Notes: a model not told the origin generated them from the letters alone. A stretch of DNA of 64,000 nucleotides from Hyphomonadaceae bacterium UBA1849 (GCA_002338565.1 DDIN01000008.1:1550403-1614402); one strand, 5' to 3'; positions 42,457 to 51,975 are shown, counted from the first letter of the stretch. Program-made: numbers and translations.

Positions 42457-42978
42457 ATGTCTGACCTTACGATCCGCACTGCAGTAGCCTCTGACGCTGA
42501 AGCGCTATCCGCGCTCGGCGCAAAGACGTTTTCTGACAAATTTGCTCATCTCTACAAGCCGGAAGATCTTCAGCAGTTTCTGGATGAGAGCCATAGCGTT
42601 GAAGCCTATCAGCGAGCGCTCAGAGATCCGCAAACGCGCATCTGGGTTGCTGTTGCGAACGACGGCGCGCTGGCTGGATACGCAGTTGCTGGACCGTGCA
42701 CGCTACCGGTGGACGATTGTCCTGAGGGGGCGATGGAGATTGCGCGTCTCTATGTGGATCAAGCGTTTCACGGGCAGGGTACAGGGCGCAAGCTCATGGA
42801 CCAGATGCTGTCCTGGATCGACCGGAATGGGCGGGCGCCGCTCTATCTCAGCGTCTATAAATTCAATGAAGGTGCCCAGCGTTTTTATCATCGCTACGGC
42901 TTTGGCTTGCTAAAGGAGTACAAATACCGGGTAGGAACGCACCATGATCCGGAATATCTCTACATCCGGAACTCATGA
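42457..42978 (+). CDS. GNAT-family N-acetyltransferase
   Basis: This 173-residue enzyme has the GCN5-related fold. Seen are LTIRTAVASDAEALSALGAK at the N-terminus, IARLYVDQAFHGQGTGRKLM (motif A with the acetyl-CoA pyrophosphate loop HGQGTG), and LYLSVYKFNEGAQRFYHRYGF (motif B). It would acetylate an amine of a protein or small molecule; the substrate is unknown. The subtype resembles RimI-like spermidine/protein acetyltransferases. It lies 60 bases after the coiled-coil gene and 71 before the MBL gene. Confidence 0.88.
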   Translation: MSDLTIRTAVASDAEALSALGAKTFSDKFAHLYKPEDLQQFLDESHSVEAYQRALRDPQTRIWVAVANDGALAGYAVAGPCTLPVDDCPEGAMEIARLYVDQAFHGQGTGRKLMDQMLSWIDRNGRAPLYLSVYKFNEGAQRFYHRYGFGLLKEYKYRVGTHHDPEYLYIRNS

Positions 42979-43049
42979 CATTCGGTTGAACTGGCTTGCC
43001 CAATCCTCTGAACGCCGCACTTAATGTGTTTAACTTTGGAGGATTTACC

Positions 43050-43949
43050 ATGCGCCCGATCACTTACGCACTTTCATCTATCGCGCTCTGCGCTGCGCCG
43101 GCTTTCGCGCAGGATGTTCCGCCAGTCACCACCCATGATCTGGGCGACGGCATCTACGCGCTTACAAATGATCGCGCGGGTAATGTCGGCGTTCTGGCAG
43201 GTCCGGATGGCGTCTTCATGATTGATACGCAGATGGAAATCTTCGCGCCTTCGCTGGAAGACGCGATCCATGCTGTGTCTGATGGGGATGACGTTGACCT
43301 TGTTCTGAACACTCACCTTCATGGCGACCATGTTCTCGGCAATGCGTATTTCGCAGAACGTGGCGCGACCGTTATGGCGCACCCGAATGTCAGGCCGGGC
43401 CTGATCGAGCCGAACTTTATGGCGCTTTCCGGTCGTACGCCTGATGCCCTGTCCGGACTGGCTCTGCCAACCGTGAATGTCGATGAAGGCGATACGGTCA
43501 CGATGAATGGTCAGACCGCGCGCTTCTATCATGCGCCTAACGCTCATACCGATGGTGACTTGTTTGTGGTGTTTGAAGAAGCCAACGTCATCCATGCCGG
43601 TGACCTTCTCTTTAACCGCCGCTTTCCGTTCATTGACCTCGACAATGGCGGTTCGGTGCAGGGCTATATCCGCGGCATGGAGAAAATTATCGCGCAGGCC
43701 GATGAGGAAACTGTCATCATTTCAGGCCATGGTCCGATGGCGAGTGTCGCGGACCTGCAGGCGAGCGTGGATATGCTGAACGCCGGTCAGGAGGCTGTGA
43801 TGGCACTCGTGTCTGAGGGGAAAACGCTTGAGGAAATTCAGGCGGCTACCCCGCTCGCAGACTATCATTCGGATTGGAATTGGGGCTTTATTACAACCGA
43901 GCGTATGGTGTGGACATTTTATCGGGATATGACAGGACTTACCGAATAA
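43050..43949 (+). CDS. Secreted metallo-beta-lactamase-fold hydrolase
   Basis: This 299-residue protein has a signal peptide (MRPITYALSSIALCAAPAFA) and an MBL fold with zinc motif NTHLHGDH (H89, H91, D93, H94). Further metal ligands are in APNAHTDGDLFV, IHAGDLLFNR and ISGHGP. Substrate could be a beta-lactam, a lactone or other ester; the pattern is near the quinoprotein-relay-like or SoxH-like MBL group rather than a proven carbapenemase. ATG 43050 follows GGAGG; the longer frame from 42996 is rejected. Confidence 0.87.
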   Translation: MRPITYALSSIALCAAPAFAQDVPPVTTHDLGDGIYALTNDRAGNVGVLAGPDGVFMIDTQMEIFAPSLEDAIHAVSDGDDVDLVLNTHLHGDHVLGNAYFAERGATVMAHPNVRPGLIEPNFMALSGRTPDALSGLALPTVNVDEGDTVTMNGQTARFYHAPNAHTDGDLFVVFEEANVIHAGDLLFNRRFPFIDLDNGGSVQGYIRGMEKIIAQADEETVIISGHGPMASVADLQASVDMLNAGQEAVMALVSEGKTLEEIQAATPLADYHSDWNWGFITTERMVWTFYRDMTGLTE

Positions 43950-43984
43950 CGATAATTATTGTTGCCAAAACGATAAATGTCGTT
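43948..43984. promoter_or_regulatory. Two tandem near-palindromes before the 44014 gene
   Basis: AACGATAATTATTGTT (43948-43963) and AACGATAAATGTCGTT (43969-43984) are imperfect 16-bp palindromes with centres 21 bp apart, two helical turns. They end 30 bp before the start codon at 44014, where an operator or activator site would be expected. Each has the sequence AACGATAA. Confidence 0.45.
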
Positions 43985-44013
43985 TAGAAGGGACGCAAAT
44001 TTACAAGGGGAAT

Positions 44014-45969
44014 ATGATGCAATTGAAATCTCTCTCAGCTGGCCTGGCTCTTATGGGCGCAAGTGTTGCGACAACAGTTGGTGCGCCTTCTGTGCTCGCG
44101 CAGGAAGCGTCCTGGGGCTATGAAGTTTCCGGCCAGCTCGCCAACTATCAGGCGCTGCGCACGGAAGCTCCGGGCGGCCGTCTTGCAGGTCAGGCGTCTG
44201 TTCAGGCGCTTCTGTCAAACCTGCCAGACATGCTGGAAGTCAGCTATGGTGGTTTCGCGTCTGAGAGTGGCGGCGATGTCGCAACTGACGTGACGATCTC
44301 GTTCAGCCTGTCCGAAGATATCAGCTTCGGCGTCAATATTGGCGAGTTCCGCGTCTACGGTCTCGAGGACAGCGAAGTTGCTAAACTCGCAGCTAACGAA
44401 ACAGCTGAGCTTGGCTCGCGTATCGATCTGCGAAATGTAAGCCTTGTCGGCATTGAATCGATCGTCGACGCTATTGCGAGCGAAATGTCAGAAACTGCGA
44501 CCGGTCTGATCCCGGAAGATGCAGTAGAAGCAGAACTCGAAGGCGCTGATTTCGCGATCAACTCATACGGACTGACCTACGACCAGATCGTGCTGGACGG
44601 GTTTGTATGGCATGCCGCATCTGACGAAGTGAATGCTGGTATTGATGCGCTGTTTGCATCTGAAACTGGTGAAGACAATGCGTGGCCTCTTTTCGCCCCA
44701 CTGGCTCGTTTCTATCGTTCAGTCGAGATCGACGAATACGCCATGTATGACATGGACATGTCTATCGACATGGATATCGACGACGGTGAGACCGAGCAGA
44801 ACATGGTTATGGACATGGTGATCGCGCTGTCTGCCGGTTCAGACATTGATCGCGGTGATTTCGGCTTCTCACTGTCTGAAGGCACATCTTACGATCTGTC
44901 TATGAGCATTGCGGCTGAAGAGCTGTCCCAGCCGATTCAGTTCGCATCAGGCGGTTCTGTTGGCCTCAGCACCATGTCCGGTATGAACCTTGGTGTTCTG
45001 ATGGGTTATCTCGAGCGTCAGGAAGTGCCGGATGCAGGCATTCAGGAGCTGATGAGCCTTGGTCAGTTCGAGAGCTTCGATTCTGTCAGCACACTCAATG
45101 GCGTGACGATCTCTACAGTTGGCCGTGCGCTGGTTGATCTGTCCGAGTGGAACTGGTTCGTGCCTGAGCGTATCGCTTTTGAAGGTCAGGACATCAGCTA
45201 CAATCTCGGCGGTTATATGGACTTCATGACGACCTTTATGGCTGACATGCCTGAAGTCGCTGAAGATCCGGAAGCAAGCGAAGTCTTCGCAATGTTCGGC
45301 TCTGTCCGTGAGGCGCTTGTCGACCTCGACATGGACGTCATCAACATGGATATGGCGATGAGCCTGGACTGGGATGCTGATACGGGCATGACAGGCTTCG
45401 ACTTCGGAACCGACGCAGATGGGTTCGGCACGCTGAATATGGGCTTTGCCGGTTACATGCCGAGCTATAGCGAGTTCGTCACAGCTTACGAAGATGCAGG
45501 CAAGGGCGCAGATGACAACGATAAGGACGGTATGTCTGAAGACCCGTTCGATGCGGCTCTTGAAGAATTGATGGCGTCGGAAATGGCCCTGACAGACTTC
45601 GACTTCGAAATCGCTGATGATGGCGGCATGGACAAAGTCTTCGGCCTGGCAATCGCGATTGCTCAGCTTATGCCGGAAGACAACGCTGAAGCGGCTATGA
45701 TCCGCAACGCATCACCTGCAGAGCTTCGTGCGCTCGTCAGCGGTCTGACACGCATGGGCGGTATGGAAGCAGCTCAGGTCTTCCCGCCAGCGGTTGGCTA
45801 TATCAACGGTATCGCTGACTTCGTGATGAATGGTGGCGCACTACGCGTCGCGCTGAACCCGGACGAGCCACTTGGTGCTCAGTCTGAAGCGCAGCTCATG
45901 CAGCTGGGTGACGACCCGCAGGCCATTCTCGATTTCCTTGGCTTCGAGTTTGAATACACAGCGCCATAA
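44014..45969 (+). CDS. Large secreted acidic protein, unknown function
   Basis: This 651-residue protein has a signal peptide (MMQLKSLSAGLALMGASVAT then TTVGAPSVLA, cut before QE). The mature part is rich in Asp, Glu, Met, Ser and Ala and poor in Lys and Cys. One stretch, YDMDMSIDMDIDDGETEQNM, alternates Met and Asp as in beta-strands of an amphipathic barrel or sheet. ADDNDKDGMSEDPFD may be a calcium-binding turn. I recognise no family. ATG 44014 follows AAGGGG; the next ATG at 44017 is equally possible. It is a single gene between two tandem dyads and a strong terminator. Confidence 0.75.
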   Translation: MMQLKSLSAGLALMGASVATTVGAPSVLAQEASWGYEVSGQLANYQALRTEAPGGRLAGQASVQALLSNLPDMLEVSYGGFASESGGDVATDVTISFSLSEDISFGVNIGEFRVYGLEDSEVAKLAANETAELGSRIDLRNVSLVGIESIVDAIASEMSETATGLIPEDAVEAELEGADFAINSYGLTYDQIVLDGFVWHAASDEVNAGIDALFASETGEDNAWPLFAPLARFYRSVEIDEYAMYDMDMSIDMDIDDGETEQNMVMDMVIALSAGSDIDRGDFGFSLSEGTSYDLSMSIAAEELSQPIQFASGGSVGLSTMSGMNLGVLMGYLERQEVPDAGIQELMSLGQFESFDSVSTLNGVTISTVGRALVDLSEWNWFVPERIAFEGQDISYNLGGYMDFMTTFMADMPEVAEDPEASEVFAMFGSVREALVDLDMDVINMDMAMSLDWDADTGMTGFDFGTDADGFGTLNMGFAGYMPSYSEFVTAYEDAGKGADDNDKDGMSEDPFDAALEELMASEMALTDFDFEIADDGGMDKVFGLAIAIAQLMPEDNAEAAMIRNASPAELRALVSGLTRMGGMEAAQVFPPAVGYINGIADFVMNGGALRVALNPDEPLGAQSEAQLMQLGDDPQAILDFLGFEFEYTAP

Positions 45970-45994
45970 GCGTTGGTTCAGAACCGAAAATCAG

Positions 45995-46024
45995 AAACGG
46001 GGAGCTTCAGGCTCCCCGTTTTTT
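45995..46024. terminator. Rho-independent terminator
   Basis: AAACGGGGAGC, loop TTCAG, GCTCCCCGTTTTTT forms an 11-base-pair stem with a T run, just after the 44014 gene and before the convergent lipoprotein gene. Confidence 0.92.
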
Positions 46025-46029
46025 ATTGT

Positions 46030-46323
46030 TCAATCTGTGAAAACTTCGCCATCGCAGCGGACCTGATCATGAGGTACACCGCGCGCACCAGCCTCGGCGC
46101 GGCGTTGATTACATTCGTTTTCGCGGCGTTGGCGTTCCTCAACGGCCGCCATGCGTTCTTCGGAATATTGCGCCATACGATCACGAATGCACTCATTCAT
46201 GTCGGTTACGCCTTCGCTGCGGCAGGCCGAATAGGCCTGATCACGGCTATAGCTTTCTGTTGAGATACAGCCCGCCATCGTCAGCGCGCAGGTCGCTGCA
46301 ATTATTGGTTTTACGTGTTTCAT
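46030..46323 (-). CDS. Small hypothetical lipoprotein
   Basis: This 97-residue protein has a short signal peptide with lipobox LTMAGC (C19). The mature part is helical and charged (EERMAAVEERQRRENECNQR) with four further cysteines in CRSEGVTDMNEC and CNQRR/RCDGE, which may form disulfides. No family is recognised. AAGGGG precedes the ATG. It converges with the 44014 gene. Confidence 0.75.
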   Translation of the reverse strand: MKHVKPIIAATCALTMAGCISTESYSRDQAYSACRSEGVTDMNECIRDRMAQYSEERMAAVEERQRRENECNQRRAEAGARGVPHDQVRCDGEVFTD

Positions 46324-46350
46324 TTCCAGCCCCTTGCCACAGGGGAGAGA

Positions 46351-47304
46351 TCAGCTCTCCACTTTGCGGACGAGATAACCCGCCCGTGGGAAATGAATGT
46401 GCAGGCTCTCAATCGCGTTTTCTACTTTAAAAAGTGTAATCTTATTCGGCTGGGCCGAAACAAGCTCACCTGTCACCCAGACCTGACCATAATCGTCAGG
46501 TGCAACGCTGACATGATCGCCTGGTGCAAGTCCCTGAGGCTCGGTGCCAACCGTAGCGGCGAGAAGACGTGGGGCTGAGTTCTTGGCAATCTCAAGCGCA
46601 TCAGCAGAAGAGACCTCTTCCGGTTCAGGGCCAGATATCGCGTTCAGCCGGTCAAACCAGTCCTCTGTGCGCGGTGCATCGCGCAGGAATTCGCGCGTCA
46701 TCTGAGGCAGGTTCTTGTTGAGGAACCAGATGTTCATATGGGCATGAATGTCCGTCAGGCCGGGCTTGGAGCCGAGTAGCCAGTCACCAATGCCTGAGCT
46801 TTTGGAGGCCTGTAGGCGTTCTTCTACCCATGAAAGCTGAGCGCGCCATTGATCCATGAGGAGCGGCACCGAAAGCTTCATTTTTTCGGTGTCGAATTTA
46901 CGTCCGCTCATCGCGGAACGATCTGCCTTGAATTCCTCTGAAATATGTTCGCCCAGAGAGCCGAAAACGAGGCCGACAGTCGTCTGAAACCATTGCTTGT
47001 CCGTCCATGACGCAACCATGGACTGGACGCCTTCATGGCCGCCAAACCCGAGTGCGCGTTCAGGAAAACGGGTTTCAATCATTCGAAGAATGAGGGCGGT
47101 ATCGCAATAAATATCGCCGCCAATCTGCATAACCGGCGTGCGGCGATAGCCACCTGTCAGCGGCATGAGGTCCGGCTTCGGCATAATGCTCGGAATTTCT
47201 ACCTTGCCCCAGGCCAGATTTTTCAGGCGCAGTGCAAGGCGGACTTTCTCTGAAAACGGAGAGTTTCCGTATTGATGCAGCAATATTGATTGCGCATTTG
47301 CCAT
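46351..47304 (-). CDS. Glutathione S-transferase family protein
   Basis: This 317-residue protein begins with a thioredoxin-like GST domain: LLHQYGNSPFSEKVRLALRL, RRTPVMQIGGDIYCDTALI (cis-Pro loop and substrate-binding Asp) and then an all-helical region. It is longer than most GSTs; the C-terminal 80 residues (SADALEIAKNSAP onward) form an extra small domain with VWVTGELVSAQPNKITLFKV that looks like a beta-rich add-on. CGGAGG precedes the ATG. The substrate is unknown. Confidence 0.82.
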   Translation of the reverse strand: MANAQSILLHQYGNSPFSEKVRLALRLKNLAWGKVEIPSIMPKPDLMPLTGGYRRTPVMQIGGDIYCDTALILRMIETRFPERALGFGGHEGVQSMVASWTDKQWFQTTVGLVFGSLGEHISEEFKADRSAMSGRKFDTEKMKLSVPLLMDQWRAQLSWVEERLQASKSSGIGDWLLGSKPGLTDIHAHMNIWFLNKNLPQMTREFLRDAPRTEDWFDRLNAISGPEPEEVSSADALEIAKNSAPRLLAATVGTEPQGLAPGDHVSVAPDDYGQVWVTGELVSAQPNKITLFKVENAIESLHIHFPRAGYLVRKVES

Positions 47305-47394
47305 GACCGAGAAGCCTCCGTGCGATTTTGTGTTTCGCTCAGTTAAGCTCGGTTTTGGATGCGTGGAAAGGCCCGTTCCACCGGAAAGCGTGGA

Positions 47395-47985
47395 TTAAGG
47401 CGTACGCCATTCTCCGGCGACCTCGTCACCGACCCAGCGCAGCTGTGCACGACGATGGCCCTGCGCAGACAGTTTCAGCCAGTCAATGCAGCTCACTTTC
47501 ACGCAAATCACCGTGAAATTCCGGCCGCCAAACGTTTCGTCCTGACCATGTTCTTCAGGATCATTGAGGGGCGAACCCGGTGGAAGCCGCGTGAGATAGT
47601 CGCCGCGACCGTATTCCGGAACCGTAGACCAGAGCTGGTCGGCCAGTTCGTCGCCAATATGCAATTCGGCTGTGCCTGTAATGCGGATCTGCTCTTTATG
47701 GTCCGGGTCCCACATCAGAACCTGCACTTCGGGGTGTGTTTCCAGATCGGCGACCTTGGGTGAGCGCGCGTCCGTATAAAACCGCAGCGTCATGGTTTCA
47801 GGATCAAAGTGACGGAGTACCAGCGTGCGCACCTGAGGCGTGCTGTCAGGAGACACGCTGGCAAATGATGTCAGTCGCAATGGAGAGCCTGCCTCATCCC
47901 CAGCGTGGACGAGCCGGCGCAATAAATCACGGCGAAGAGGCATCAGGCTGGGTGTTTTGTCGAAACGGTCGATCTGGTCAGTCAT
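47395..47985 (-). CDS. Pyridoxamine 5'-phosphate oxidase-like FMN protein
   Basis: This 196-residue protein has the split-barrel FMN-binding fold of pyridoxamine-phosphate oxidases, with QVRTLVLRHFDPETMTLRFY, DARSPKVADLETHPEVQVLM and the C-terminal IDWLKLSAQGHRRAQL. The last motif is the substrate-binding RxH-like end of PNPOx, here as GHRRAQL. It resembles the Alr4036-like subgroup rather than PdxH itself, so I leave out a gene symbol. It could reduce or bind a pyridoxine-type or flavin substrate. Confidence 0.83.
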   Translation of the reverse strand: MTDQIDRFDKTPSLMPLRRDLLRRLVHAGDEAGSPLRLTSFASVSPDSTPQVRTLVLRHFDPETMTLRFYTDARSPKVADLETHPEVQVLMWDPDHKEQIRITGTAELHIGDELADQLWSTVPEYGRGDYLTRLPPGSPLNDPEEHGQDETFGGRNFTVICVKVSCIDWLKLSAQGHRRAQLRWVGDEVAGEWRTP

Positions 47986-48097
47986 AAGAGCTCTGTTTCA
48001 GTATTGATCATGTCGTGCAGTCAGTCTTGTATAGGCGGCGAAACGCGAAACAAAAAAGAGTGCCTTCGTCGCACCATCGCTCGTCTGGGAGGACACA

Positions 48098-49666
48098 ATG
48101 ATTGATATCGAGAAGATTGGCCACTTCGCCAATATTCCCCGCTATGCCGCTGAAACCTGGGGAGACGCGACAGCCTTCTGGTTTGAAGGCCGCGAAACCA
48201 GCTTCAACCAGACCGAGGCGATCTCCAACAAAATTGCGAATTCTTTGCTGGAACTTGGTGTGCAGCCGGGTGAGCGGGTCTGTTATCTCGGTAAGAATAC
48301 CGATTATTTTTACATGATCCTCTGGGGTACTGTGAAAGTGCGCGGCGCGATGACCGGTATCAATAACCGCCTCGCTGCGCCGGAGTTTGTCTACGCGATC
48401 AATGATAGCGGCGCGTCTACTCTGTTTGTAACGCCTGAATTCTTCGATGTGATCGCGCAAATCCAGTCTGAATGCCCGAAGTTGAAAAATATCGTCTGCG
48501 TTGAAGGCGAACGCGAAGGCTGGTTGAGCTATGACCGTATGGTCGCTGAAGGTTCTGATGCGCCCCTCGATCTGCCGCATCCGGCAGATGATGATGTCGT
48601 CCAGCTTTATACATCCGGCACGACCGGATTCCCGAAGGGCGTGCAGCTTACGGGCAACAATTATATGGGCATGTTCGGTCAGCTGAACTTTGTCGACTGG
48701 GCTCATTATGATGCGGGCGAAGCGGTCATGAATGCTATGCCGCTCTTCCATGTGGCGGGCGTCAATTTCGGCATTTTCGGAATGGTACAGGGCGCTGAGG
48801 TGGTCATCCTGCGCGAGATTATTCCGCAGGAAATCCTGAAGCTGGTTGAAGGGAAGAAGATCAATCATGCCTTCTGGGTGCCGGCCGTCATTCTGATGCT
48901 GACGCAATTGCCGGAAGTCCATTCAACCGACTTCTCCAGCCTGAAACGCGTGTCCTACGGGGCCTCTCCGATTGCCGAAGACCTTCTGAAACAGGCTATC
49001 GATATTATGGGATGTAAATTCACCCAGCTCTACGGCCTGACGGAAACTGCGGGCGCAGCGACCTATCTGCCAAGCGAAGCCCATGACCCGAGCTGGGGTA
49101 AGCTTCGCTCATGCGGCGTGCCATGGCCGGGCGCAATGGTACGCACTGTCGATGGTGACGGTAATTCGACCCAGCCGCATGAAGTCGGCGAGATCGTCAT
49201 CAAGTCGAACTTTGTCATGAAGGGCTATTGGAACAAACCGGATGCGACCGTCGATTCCGTTCGTGATGGCTGGTTCTATACTGGTGATGCAGGTTACTTC
49301 GATGAGGACGGCTTTCTCTACATCCATGACCGCGTGAAAGACATGATCGTCTCCGGCGGTGAGAATGTGTATCCGGCAGAGGTCGAGAATGCGATCTTCA
49401 GCCATCCAGGTGTGGCCGATGTTGCTGTGATCGGCATCCCGTCTGATCAATGGGGCGAGGAAGTCAAAGCCATTGTCGTTAAAGCGCCGGGCGAAGAGCC
49501 AGCACCAGAAGACATCATTGCCTTCACGCGAGAACGCATCGCAGCGTATAAGGCGCCGAAATCGGTTGATTTCATTGAGGCATTGCCGCGCAATCCGTCC
49601 GGTAAGATCCTGCGTAAAGATTTGCGGGAACCTTATTGGGAAGGGCGGGAACGTCGCGTCAGCTGA
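48098..49666 (+). CDS. AMP-forming acyl-CoA synthetase
   Basis: This 522-residue enzyme activates a carboxylic acid with ATP and CoA. The P-loop LYTSGTTGFPKGVQL, the core QLYGLTETAGAATYLP, YTGDAGYFDEDGFLYIHDR and the hinge and catalytic lysine region PRNPSGKILRKDLREPYW are all seen. It is of the FadD/fatty-acid or carboxylate-CoA ligase type; chain length cannot be told. GGGAGG precedes the ATG by six bases. The next gene follows after a hairpin at 49678. Confidence 0.92.
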   Translation: MIDIEKIGHFANIPRYAAETWGDATAFWFEGRETSFNQTEAISNKIANSLLELGVQPGERVCYLGKNTDYFYMILWGTVKVRGAMTGINNRLAAPEFVYAINDSGASTLFVTPEFFDVIAQIQSECPKLKNIVCVEGEREGWLSYDRMVAEGSDAPLDLPHPADDDVVQLYTSGTTGFPKGVQLTGNNYMGMFGQLNFVDWAHYDAGEAVMNAMPLFHVAGVNFGIFGMVQGAEVVILREIIPQEILKLVEGKKINHAFWVPAVILMLTQLPEVHSTDFSSLKRVSYGASPIAEDLLKQAIDIMGCKFTQLYGLTETAGAATYLPSEAHDPSWGKLRSCGVPWPGAMVRTVDGDGNSTQPHEVGEIVIKSNFVMKGYWNKPDATVDSVRDGWFYTGDAGYFDEDGFLYIHDRVKDMIVSGGENVYPAEVENAIFSHPGVADVAVIGIPSDQWGEEVKAIVVKAPGEEPAPEDIIAFTRERIAAYKAPKSVDFIEALPRNPSGKILRKDLREPYWEGRERRVS

Positions 49667-49677
49667 TGCGTTCTTCT

Positions 49678-49709
49678 GTCTTCCCTGCATATACACCGTG
49701 AGGGAAGAC
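49678..49709. repeat. 9-bp hairpin between acyl-CoA synthetase and MFS genes
   Basis: GTCTTCCCT (49678-49686) and AGGGAAGAC (49701-49709) are perfect arms around 14 bases. It lies after the synthetase stop and 15 bases before the MFS start, so it may cap the first transcript or shape the second one's leader. No T run is present. Confidence 0.45.
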
Positions 49710-49723
49710 GAAAGGACGACAGG

Positions 49724-51028
49724 ATGAGCACTCCCGATTGGCTGAAACCGGCCATGCAGGCGATTGAAATTGATGATGCCGGACGCGCCTGCCGGGATAT
49801 TCCAGAAAGCGCCTGCAAGGAGGAAGGAAACAACTTCCTCCGCCATGTTGTATCGCTCACCCTGTCTAAAAGCTCTGATGGCCTGATCGACCCGAAGCTG
49901 GTGCTTAGCTGGCTTCTTACCCATCTTGGCGCGCCTGCTTATCTGATTGGCGCGCTTGTACCGGTGCGCGAGGCGGGTGCTCTACTTCCCCAGCTTCTGA
50001 CAGCTAAGAAAATCCGTGAGCTGCCGCGTCGCAAATGGGCGTGGGCGCTTGGCGCACTTGTGCAGGGGCTGTCTGCGCTGGTCATCGCGCTCTCAGCACT
50101 ATTCCTGTCGGGCTTACAGGCTGGGCTGGCAATTGTCGGCTCGCTTGCCGTTCTGGCCGTCGCGCGCAGTGTCTGCTCGGTGAGCTATAAGGATGTGCTT
50201 GGTAAGACGGTCGATAAATCCCATAGGGGCACGGCGACAGGGCTGGCGGGATCGCTCTCTGCGGGCGCGGTCATTATATTTGCGCTCATCCTGACCTTTG
50301 ATCTGGTAGAGCGTGAGCTTCTAGTCCTCTTCGCCATAAGTCTCGCAGGCCTGTTCTGGATGATTGCCGCGCTGAATTTTACCGGACTTCGCGAGGAAAA
50401 AGGCGCGACGGAAGGCGGTAAGAACTCTCTGGAAGCGGCCGCTTCCAACATCACGCTGCTTAAAGAAGACCGCCAGCTAAGGCTTTTCATCATCACGCGT
50501 GGTCTGCTGACGGTGACGGCGCTGGCGCCGCCTTTCATGATCACAGCGGCAGGTGAGGGCGGAACCGATGGCTATGGTGGTCTTGGATTTCTTGTTCTGG
50601 CCTCCGCTATTGCCTCTCTCGTCTCCAGCGCGGTCTGGGGCTATCTGGCAGACAGGTCTAGCCGTAAGGTTCTGATGTTCTCCGCGGTGGCAGGGGCGAT
50701 TGCGCTCATCGCGACGTCGGTTGCGGGCGCTTTGGGTTATCTTGGTGTGCCGCTTCTCTTGCCGGTTCTGTTGTTCGGACTGATGATTGCCTACCAAGGC
50801 GTCCGCCTTGGCCGGTCTACCCATCTCGTCGACATGGCCAATGAAGATACGCGTGCAGCTTATACGGCGCTTTCAAATACGATTATCGGTGTTGTGCTTT
50901 TAGCAGGCGGCGTGTTTGGCGTTATCGCATCATTTGCTGGTGCGCTGAGCGTGCTCGGCATCTTCGCGCTGATGTGTGTCGGTGCTGGGCTGATGGCTGT
51001 ACAATTGGAAGAAGTTCAGTCCGACTAG
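49724..51028 (+). CDS. MFS transporter
   Basis: This 434-residue protein has an N-terminal soluble stretch of about 45 residues, unusual for the family (DWLKPAMQAIEIDDAGRACR), then about 12 hydrophobic helices. Motifs LIGALVPVREAGALLPQLL and GYLADRSSRKVLMFSAVAGA fit a major facilitator. The PPFMITAAGEGG loop precedes the second half. The substrate is unknown. It may share transcription with the acyl-CoA synthetase gene. Confidence 0.85.
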   Translation: MSTPDWLKPAMQAIEIDDAGRACRDIPESACKEEGNNFLRHVVSLTLSKSSDGLIDPKLVLSWLLTHLGAPAYLIGALVPVREAGALLPQLLTAKKIRELPRRKWAWALGALVQGLSALVIALSALFLSGLQAGLAIVGSLAVLAVARSVCSVSYKDVLGKTVDKSHRGTATGLAGSLSAGAVIIFALILTFDLVERELLVLFAISLAGLFWMIAALNFTGLREEKGATEGGKNSLEAAASNITLLKEDRQLRLFIITRGLLTVTALAPPFMITAAGEGGTDGYGGLGFLVLASAIASLVSSAVWGYLADRSSRKVLMFSAVAGAIALIATSVAGALGYLGVPLLLPVLLFGLMIAYQGVRLGRSTHLVDMANEDTRAAYTALSNTIIGVVLLAGGVFGVIASFAGALSVLGIFALMCVGAGLMAVQLEEVQSD

Positions 51029-51223
51029 CTGACTGGAAGCCTGCGTGTGCAGCCTTGAAAAATGCGCGGATTACCCACAATAACCTTACAGGTATTAATT
51101 AGAAAGTCAAGTAATTCAGTCGTCTGAGTGACAGGATGACGCGCGTCAAAACACGCACTTTTTATACGGGTTATATAGGTGCACAAGGGGGCATCAACAA
51201 AACGCGCAGACGGAGAGCGCTTC

Positions 51224-51886
51224 ATGTCTAAATCTAAATATGCCCTTCTCGCACTCACAACAGCCCTTCTGGGAACTTCTGCAATGGCAGAAAGCCCATG
51301 GCAGATTCGTGGTCGCGTACTCGGTGTTTTCCCGTCCGAAAGTGCTGACCTCAGCGTAGGTGGTGCACCTCTTGGCGGTGACGCTGATATCGATGCAGGA
51401 TACGTTCCTGAGCTCGACATCACATACTTCTTCTCAGACAATATCGCAGCTGAGCTGATCCTCGGTGTGACACCACACGATGTGACAGCAACAAACGTTG
51501 CGGCTGTCGGTGGGGCAAACGTTGACCTTGGCGACGTGACACTTCTGCCGCCAACTCTGACGCTGCAATATCACTTCAACAACGAAACCAACATTACGCC
51601 TTATGCAGGTGTTGGCCTCAACTACACGCTTTTCTTCAACGAGAACGCAGGTCCGGTCGCTGATGACATTGACTATGACCCAAGCTTCGGCCTCGCTCTG
51701 CAGGCTGGTCTCGATTACGACCTCGACGGTGAGCCAGGCGGCTGGCTGTTCAACGTCGATGTGAAGAAAATCTGGATCAACACAGACGTAACCGTCGACT
51801 TCACAACTGCGCTCGGCGCAACGGTTGACGCTGACGTGGACATCAACCCGCTCGTGGTCGGCGTAGGCTTTGGCTACCGCTACTAG
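51224..51886 (+). CDS. OmpW-family outer-membrane protein
   Basis: This 220-residue protein is an eight-stranded outer-membrane barrel of the OmpW family. A signal peptide (MSKSKYALLALTTALLGTSA) is followed by WQIRGRVLGVFPSES, ELDITYFFSDNIAAELILG, TLQYHFNNETNITPYAGVGL, GLALQAGLDYDL and the end VGVGFGYRY. This is the usual OmpW order. ATG 51224 follows GGAG; a longer frame to 51179 has no signal. OmpW proteins form a narrow hydrophobic channel. A strong terminator follows. Confidence 0.92.
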   Translation: MSKSKYALLALTTALLGTSAMAESPWQIRGRVLGVFPSESADLSVGGAPLGGDADIDAGYVPELDITYFFSDNIAAELILGVTPHDVTATNVAAVGGANVDLGDVTLLPPTLTLQYHFNNETNITPYAGVGLNYTLFFNENAGPVADDIDYDPSFGLALQAGLDYDLDGEPGGWLFNVDVKKIWINTDVTVDFTTALGATVDADVDINPLVVGVGFGYRY

Positions 51887-51975
51887 GAACGGACAAAAAT
51901 CTTAAACTGCAACATCCTCCCAGCAGTTTTGAACTTGGGTCCATTCTACAGGTCAGCAACTAACTGGACTCGATA

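Noticed and set aside
43050..43949. Carbapenemase-type resistance gene
   Set aside because: The MBL fold is shared by many hydrolases, and nothing here points to beta-lactams.
48008..48922. Minus-strand frame of 304 codons opposite the acyl-CoA synthetase
   Set aside because: Shadow of a gene with complete AMP-binding motifs.
49109..49924. Minus-strand frame of 271 codons across the acyl-CoA synthetase end and MFS start
   Set aside because: It crosses an intergenic hairpin and two real genes on the other strand.
51025..51441. Minus-strand frame of 138 codons across the ompW promoter
   Set aside because: It covers the ompW start and signal peptide region on the opposite strand; no motif.
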